Shown here: positions 33,413-38,318 of the stretch, one piece after another
Layout of the letters: each line of letters begins with the position of its first letter
How positions within the stretch are numbered: position 1 is the first letter of the stretch
Source: Alphaproteobacteria bacterium GWC2_42_16
GTDB lineage: Bacteria; Pseudomonadota; Alphaproteobacteria; UBA9655
NCBI GenBank assembly: GCA_001767835.1
Contig: MEMA01000050.1
Location: forward strand, 1 to 38,318
Direction: 5' to 3'
DNA length: 38,318 bases
Program-made: the position numbers and the translations under genes
The notes under the pieces: model-generated
Seen by the model: the letters and a program-made list of their open reading frames with translations, nothing else
The model's database searches: none
What the model was told of the DNA's origin: nothing

Positions 33413-34936
33413 TCATTTGGTAGGATGAACTTCTGGACTTTGTGCAGATAACTTATGAAGGTAATATTGTGCAGCTGTTTCTCCTGATCGAACGGCACTT
33501 TCCATATATCCGCAGTCCAGCTGTGTGTGTTCTCCAGCGAAAATGAAACCACCAACAGGCTCAGCAAACTCTCGGAATTCCTTAAAGCCTGAGAGATTAC
33601 TCGGCATACGTAGGCCAAAATCACAAATTCCATTTGCGGAATAACTTCCCTTGGCAAAGGGATCCTGGCTCCAGTTTTTGACTATAAAAGGAGGGGATGC
33701 GGCCGCTGCTGATGCAGAGGAAAACGATGAGGAGGAAGACCCTCCTGTTGCGCTCATGACTTCAGGTAAGCCTAAATCCCTTAGAACTGAACTCACCAAA
33801 GGAGCAGCTGTTTCTTCTGATAGTGTTAAACCTTTTTCTCCACCTGTATAGATCGTAAATCCAGGACCAGAAACAGGAAGCCAAGAAGTTGTCTGTGTCT
33901 CCCCATGAAGATAATAACGGAAATTTGGCCGTGTTACTCCCCTGACTTGCACTTTGGCATTACTTCCATAGGGAAGAGTTTGAATGGCTCGTTTTTGAAG
34001 TTCAGAAAGACCAAGACTTTCATCTAAGTCCAAAAAGCGAAGAACACTAAAAGGAATAGTCATAATAACGGCTTTTGCAATAACCTTATGAGGTTCCCCT
34101 TCATGATTAAAAGACAAATGAAATTCTCCATCTACACCTTTAGAAATACGCTTTAATTCATATTTTGGGTATATTTTCTTTGGATCTAGTCGATCTTTGA
34201 TAGCGTCAATCATGCGCGTCATTCCACTAACAACACGATATTGATAGGCAATAAGATTACGCAGCCGTGCAGGTAACAGAAACGACTCTTTATATCCTAA
34301 AAGAGTTTTTAACTCTTTCAAGTCGTTTCTTAATCCATAAATGGCAGAAGCGTCTAACATAGAAGGAGAAAGCCCCTCATCCGCTCTCAAGTAGGTATGA
34401 ATGAAGGATTTTTCAGCAGGGGTAAGAGCTTCAGGTAAAATCTGCTCTAAATTGCTTTGAGAGTAAAAACATTTAGATTCAAAAGCTTTTATTACAGGGG
34501 TTATTTTTGAAAGAATGGATTCTAACAATGCAATGTTTCCTTCTGGAGAAAAATCCTTTCCTTCAAGTCTCATGCGGATGGGCGATGTATATGTTTCTTT
34601 TTGTAAGGGAACACCAACTTCTTCTGCTAGTTTTTGCATGGATGTATGCTCAGGATCGATCCACTCGCCACCCATATTAAAGGCGGCACCCTCAATGTTT
34701 TCACTATAGGTTCGTCCTCCTAGTGTAGGCTTTGCTTCAAAAAGAGCATAATTTTCTCGTCCTTCTAATGCCCGAGCCGCTGTTAATCCTGCAAGCCCCC
34801 CACCTACGATTGTAACCTTCACTCTCGGAATTCGATCGTCTTCTTTGTCTTCCATAGCTATGCAAGCATTAAAATTAATGAGGGATAGATAAAAAGCAAA
34901 AAAGGAGAATGTTTTAAAGAACTTATAAATACTCAT
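33413..34936 (-). CDS. Exported flavin-containing amine oxidase
   Basis: This 507-aa FAD enzyme of the monoamine/polyamine oxidase family starts with a signal peptide (MSIYKFFKTFSFFAFYLSLI, cleavage after ACIA near 27). The dinucleotide motif VTIVGGGLAGLTAARALEG follows. Other markers are the FAD-ribose and GG motif GGRTYSENIEGAAFNMGGEW (near 73-92) and the C-terminal FIFAGEHTQLDCGYMESAVRSG. I chose the ATG at 34934-34936, with GGAGG 9 bases upstream; the longer frame has no site. A Ser/Ala-rich insert occurs at about 393-415. The substrate may be a polyamine or amino acid, and oxidation would release peroxide outside the cytoplasm (inference). Confidence 0.88.
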   Translation of the reverse strand: MSIYKFFKTFSFFAFYLSLINFNACIAMEDKEDDRIPRVKVTIVGGGLAGLTAARALEGRENYALFEAKPTLGGRTYSENIEGAAFNMGGEWIDPEHTSMQKLAEEVGVPLQKETYTSPIRMRLEGKDFSPEGNIALLESILSKITPVIKAFESKCFYSQSNLEQILPEALTPAEKSFIHTYLRADEGLSPSMLDASAIYGLRNDLKELKTLLGYKESFLLPARLRNLIAYQYRVVSGMTRMIDAIKDRLDPKKIYPKYELKRISKGVDGEFHLSFNHEGEPHKVIAKAVIMTIPFSVLRFLDLDESLGLSELQKRAIQTLPYGSNAKVQVRGVTRPNFRYYLHGETQTTSWLPVSGPGFTIYTGGEKGLTLSEETAAPLVSSVLRDLGLPEVMSATGGSSSSSFSSASAAAASPPFIVKNWSQDPFAKGSYSANGICDFGLRMPSNLSGFKEFREFAEPVGGFIFAGEHTQLDCGYMESAVRSGETAAQYYLHKLSAQSPEVHPTK

Positions 34937-35073
34937 CGAGTTAAACCTCCATAAATAACGGCACAAAAATATTGTCCTTTATTTAATAATTTTATTGAAT
35001 ATGTCAAGGATTTTTTATTGTAAAATAATTTCTCACCTGAAATACGCTATAGACTTTTCAGTTAAGCATTAAT

Positions 35074-35103
35074 TTGTCATAGAGATTCCTTTATACATAT
35101 GCT
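35074..35103 (+). promoter_or_regulatory. Candidate promoter for dihydrolipoamide dehydrogenase
   Basis: TTGTCA at 35074-35079 and TATGCT at 35098-35103 are separated by 18 bases and lie 36 bases before the start codon. It matches the -35 at 5 of 6 and the -10 at 4 of 6 positions. Confidence 0.35.
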
Positions 35104-35138
35104 ATCGGATATAACAAAGGTAAAAATAGAGGTAGAGA

Positions 35139-36536
35139 ATGGCTGACTATGATATGGTGGTTGTTGGAGGGGGGCCGGGGGGCTACGTCGCAGCCATTAG
35201 GTCTAGTCAACTTGGTTTTAAAACAGCGGTTGTTGAGAAGACGCATATGGGTGGGATTTGCCTCAATTGGGGGTGTATTCCTACAAAAGCTTTATTACGC
35301 GCCTCTGAAATCAACCATCTTCTCCACAATTTAGACGCCTTTGGATTTAAGGCAGAAAAGGTATCCTTTGATTTTAAGAAAGTCATTCAACGCTCCCGTG
35401 CGGTGGCCGAGCAACTTGCGAGTGGCGTGAGTTATTTAATGAAGAAAAACAAGGTAACAGTTATTGAGGGAGAGGCTCAACTTGCGGGTCGAAAGGGCAA
35501 TGAAATTGACGTTATGGTCAATGGGAAAATGTCCCTTAAGGCCCTTCATGTTATTTTAGCAACTGGCGCGCGAGCGCGCGCCTTGCCCAACCTTGAGCCA
35601 GATGGCAAATTGGTGTGGACCTATAAAGAAGCCATGACGCCCGATAAAATGCCAAAATCCTTGCTTGTCATTGGATCAGGGGCTATCGGTATTGAGTTTG
35701 CTAGCTTTTACCGTTTAATGGGGGCGGAGGTGACGGTTGTAGAAGTTCTCGATCGCATCCTTCCTGCTGAGGATAAAGAAATTTCTGAGATTGCTCGTAA
35801 ATCCTTTGAAAAACAAGGTATTAAGATTCATACGAGTGCTACTGTAAAGGGGATTAAGAAGGAAAAGGATTCTGTAATCGCCACCCTTGAAAGTCAAGGA
35901 AAGAGCCAGGATTTGAAGTTTGATCGCGTGATTTTGGCTGTAGGGATTGTTGCAAATATAGAAAACCTGGGTGTTGAAAAAACCAAGGTGAAAGTTGAAA
36001 AAGGCCATATCGTGACCAATGAATGGTGTGCCACAGATGAACCCGGAATTTACGCTGTTGGCGATGTGACAAGTCCGCCATGGCTAGCTCATAAGGCAAG
36101 CCATGAAGGGGTGTTGTGTGTGGAGAAAATCAAAGGCCTGAAAACCGTTCATCCCATGAAAAAGACCAATATTCCCGGGTGTACTTACAGTTATCCTCAA
36201 ATCGCAAGTGTAGGACTTACGGAGGAAGCTGCAAAGGCTTTAGGGAAATATGAGATTAAAGTGGGGCGGTTTCCGTTGCTTGCGAATGGAAAGGCCATTG
36301 CCATGGGCGAGCCTGAGGGGCTCATTAAAACTATTTTTGATGGAAAAACGGGCGAGCTTTTAGGGGCCCATATGATTGGGGCGGAAGTAACAGAAATGAT
36401 TCAGGGATTTTGCTTGGCCAAAACTCTTGAAGCAACAGAGCAAGAAATTATAGAGACGATATTCCCCCATCCCACCATTTCAGAATCTATGCATGAAGCG
36501 GTCTTAGATGCCTTTGGCCGCGTGATTCATTTTTAA
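35139..36536 (+). CDS. lpdA: Dihydrolipoamide dehydrogenase
   Basis: This 465-aa flavoenzyme is the E3 component shared by pyruvate and 2-oxoglutarate dehydrogenase complexes. Markers are the FAD motif VVVGGGPGGYVAAIRSSQLG, the redox-active disulfide in GGICLNWGCIPTKALL (near 40), the NAD motif VIGSGAIGIEFASFYRLMG, AVGDVTSPPWLAHKASHEG, and the catalytic His-Glu dyad in the C-terminal HPHPTISESMHEAVLD-like segment FPHPTISESMHEAVLD. The gene stands alone, so E1 and E2 must be elsewhere. Multiple copies of this gene are common in alphaproteobacteria and I cannot say which complex it serves. Confidence 0.96.
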   Translation: MADYDMVVVGGGPGGYVAAIRSSQLGFKTAVVEKTHMGGICLNWGCIPTKALLRASEINHLLHNLDAFGFKAEKVSFDFKKVIQRSRAVAEQLASGVSYLMKKNKVTVIEGEAQLAGRKGNEIDVMVNGKMSLKALHVILATGARARALPNLEPDGKLVWTYKEAMTPDKMPKSLLVIGSGAIGIEFASFYRLMGAEVTVVEVLDRILPAEDKEISEIARKSFEKQGIKIHTSATVKGIKKEKDSVIATLESQGKSQDLKFDRVILAVGIVANIENLGVEKTKVKVEKGHIVTNEWCATDEPGIYAVGDVTSPPWLAHKASHEGVLCVEKIKGLKTVHPMKKTNIPGCTYSYPQIASVGLTEEAAKALGKYEIKVGRFPLLANGKAIAMGEPEGLIKTIFDGKTGELLGAHMIGAEVTEMIQGFCLAKTLEATEQEIIETIFPHPTISESMHEAVLDAFGRVIHF

Positions 36537-36549
36537 ACCTTTTGAGGCA

Positions 36550-36574
36550 GCCCTTACTTAGGTAGGGGTCTTTT
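36550..36574 (+). terminator. Rho-independent terminator after lpdA
   Basis: CCCTTAC pairs with GTAGGGG around a TTAG loop (one G-T wobble), followed by TCTTTT. It starts 14 bases behind the lpdA stop. Confidence 0.7.
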
Positions 36575-36601
36575 CGGAATACACATTTGGAGAATCTATT
36601 C

Positions 36602-38318
36602 TTAAATGATATGGCAGCACTCCCAAGGTTTGCAACATTTTGGGCAAACTTTTGAGTCCTCTTCTCCATTGACAGAAGACCCTGAGTTTATTCGTTCTTC
36701 TTCAAGTAGTGCAGTGCTTGAACTTGTGCGCTTTTCTTCTCTGTTGACATAGGATCCTGAGTTTCTTGGTGCTTCAAGTGTTGAGCTTGAACTTGAGAAC
36801 TTCTCTTCCATCGCGAAGTTCATTGCTTCTTTAAGAACTTCTTCATCGAGATATTTCTTCCCTATGAGATATTCAATAAGCCGTCGATATTTTTTTAAGA
36901 ATTTGAAACACTGCTCTTTGGCAGTTTTGCTTTTGTTTATCTCTTTTTTTATTAATTTAAAGTATTTCTTATTAAAAAAGTCTTCCACGATAATATTAAA
37001 TATTTCTTGAGGAATGGAAGGCTTATCCAACTGATACTGAACAGCTGTTAAGAGAATTACATCATCCATCAAACGATGGTCCTGAAGAATTTTAAGCGCC
37101 TTATCAAATTTCTCATCGTAAATATAGAGAAGAGACTCTAAGTAAGCTGCTCGAGCAAAAGTATATTCTCCTTCACTGAAGGTTACTTCATCAGAATATT
37201 CACTAAAATCACCGCTACTTTCATCACTGGTTAGTAAATCTGTAGCAGCGTCATTTTTTGAGGCGTCTGAATCCATTCCATAAAGAGATTTTTTTCTCGA
37301 ATTCTCATCTTCAGAAGCGTCAGACTCTTCTTCCTTATTGACGTTATGGGGTCTATATTCTTTCTCCCCTTCGTCTTCTTCCTCTTTTGCCAATTGAAGT
37401 AACTTTTTGGCTTCATCTAAACGAGTAATTTCAGGGATATTCAGAATGACTTCGGCCTTTTTTAGTTTGAAACCAATGGATCTCGTCCGTCTTAAAATGT
37501 GATATGCTGGATCCTTCAAATCGGGATCTTCTTCAAAAGAAGGAGCCTTGTCTAAAATCTCTAGAGCAATCTCTGGCTTATCGTTATCGTCATAAGCTTT
37601 TGCGAGCTCAAGGCTTAAAAATGGAGAAATCTTACCTCTAAATTCTCTAAGTACCTCTTCATATCTTTCCGGCTTTTCGACACGGTCATAGTAATAATCT
37701 AATTGGTTAAATAAATTTTCATAGGCAATATATGTCCCATTAAAAGCCGCCGTAGTTAAGCAAAAGTAGAAATTAGAGTAAATAAAATCTAACGTCAGAT
37801 TCCTCGCCTCATCTATGATGTTACGCTGAACACAAAAAGGCTGATTAGAAAAATAATATCCCCATAGCGGGGCTTCTAAGAAGCCTTTTCTATAGAGTTT
37901 TTTATAAGAGGTTTTTAAAAAATCCACTATTTCTTTGTCTAAGTTCGGATCGAAATAAGAAGTTAATTTACGGGCCATAAAGTTAGCTTTAAGACGAGTA
38001 TGCTGTTTTGGATTAGGAGCGAGATTTTTAAAATCTGTAATAACAAAATCTGTCTCTGTTTTAACTGTGTCTAGAATCTGTTTAAGTTGTGGGATGCTGT
38101 CCACAGTGCTTTCTGCGAGCAATACTAATTGCCAATCATATACTGGATGGAGCTTAATATAAAGCCTAGCCGAAAGAGAGAGAAGTTCAGGAGATTCCTT
38201 TAAATAAGAGTGGAAATCATCTTCTTTTTTGCATATAGGGCTTGAGAAGAAATAAAGTAAATGATTTTTAAGGAGATCTATGCTAAGATCTCTGAATGAC
38301 AGATAAAAAAATTGAAGA
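36602..38318 (-). CDS. Large hypothetical protein, 5' end outside the window
   Basis: The frame stays open to the right edge. Reading upstream of the TTG at 38122 gives at least 65 further sense codons without a stop and without any ATG, so the true start is beyond 38318 and the visible part is about 571 residues. The first two thirds look helical with TPR-like stretches (for example SPFLSLELAKAYDDNDKPEIALEILDKA, a run of A/L-rich helix pairs). A strongly acidic, low-complexity linker with KEEEDEGEKEYR and EEESDASEDENSRKKS follows, then another helical part. The tail has two related segments (RNSGSYVNREEKR, INSGSSVNGEEDS) and ends CPKCCKPWECCHII. I recognise no family; a scaffold or host-directed role is possible. 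Confidence 0.7.
   Translation of the reverse strand, partial: LQFFYLSFRDLSIDLLKNHLLYFFSSPICKKEDDFHSYLKESPELLSLSARLYIKLHPVYDWQLVLLAESTVDSIPQLKQILDTVKTETDFVITDFKNLAPNPKQHTRLKANFMARKLTSYFDPNLDKEIVDFLKTSYKKLYRKGFLEAPLWGYYFSNQPFCVQRNIIDEARNLTLDFIYSNFYFCLTTAAFNGTYIAYENLFNQLDYYYDRVEKPERYEEVLREFRGKISPFLSLELAKAYDDNDKPEIALEILDKAPSFEEDPDLKDPAYHILRRTRSIGFKLKKAEVILNIPEITRLDEAKKLLQLAKEEEDEGEKEYRPHNVNKEEESDASEDENSRKKSLYGMDSDASKNDAATDLLTSDESSGDFSEYSDEVTFSEGEYTFARAAYLESLLYIYDEKFDKALKILQDHRLMDDVILLTAVQYQLDKPSIPQEIFNIIVEDFFNKKYFKLIKKEINKSKTAKEQCFKFLKKYRRLIEYLIGKKYLDEEVLKEAMNFAMEEKFSSSSSTLEAPRNSGSYVNREEKRTSSSTALLEEERINSGSSVNGEEDSKVCPKCCKPWECCHII

Overview
The window reads as chromosomal DNA of an AT-leaning, Gram-negative alphaproteobacterium, plausibly a host-associated lineage of the Holosporales/Paracaedibacter type. 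The basis is mipZ (an alphaproteobacterial division regulator), a RapZ / mannose-type EIIA / HPr row, a rhizobial-type asparaginase, signal peptides and lipoboxes of Gram-negative type, and several exported proteins of unusual kind. The taxonomic placement is inference; no rRNA is present. Coding is dense, most genes lie on the minus strand, and almost all look intact.

Layout. 1-4615 (minus): the start of a membrane protein cut by the window edge, mipZ, two small lipoproteins (one BamE-like) and secA. 4773-7648: an exported GNAT acetyltransferase, a PIN toxin/antitoxin pair and alanine dehydrogenase. 7661-12895 (minus): tRNA-Asp, a complete polyamine ABC importer (potFGHI order), a xanthine/guanine phosphoribosyltransferase and a DedA protein. 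13077-13942: a secreted Gly/Pro repeat protein facing a cysteine-rich copper-storage-like protein. 14018-21466 (minus): a kdpFABC potassium pump followed by a KdpD input protein and a separate HAMP/PAS histidine kinase, with no KdpE beside them. kdpF is only 29 codons long.

21637-24279 (plus): thioredoxin reductase, a LysR regulator and an enoyl-CoA hydratase whose start overlaps the regulator's stop. 24308-29594 (minus): seven tightly packed genes, two TrpX-type substrate-binding proteins, then rapZ, PTS EIIA, HPr, asparaginase and NAD kinase. 29778-29876 is a 99-bp element with palindromic ends. 29918-33272 (minus): an AAA/DUF4143 ATPase preceded by two copies of a 24-bp palindromic repeat, and an OmpR/EnvZ-type two-component pair. 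33413-36536: a divergent pair, an exported flavin amine oxidase and dihydrolipoamide dehydrogenase. 36602-38318 (minus): a large hypothetical protein that runs off the right edge.

Physiologically the window combines envelope and export functions (SecA, lipoproteins, DedA), import of polyamines and potassium, and nitrogen/carbon regulation (PTS, RapZ, Ald, asparaginase). I see no CRISPR array, no transposase and no phage genes. The points most worth checking are the split Kdp sensor, the exported GNAT and amine oxidase, the substrate-binding/PTS gene row, the palindromic element, and the repeats in front of the DUF4143 ATPase.
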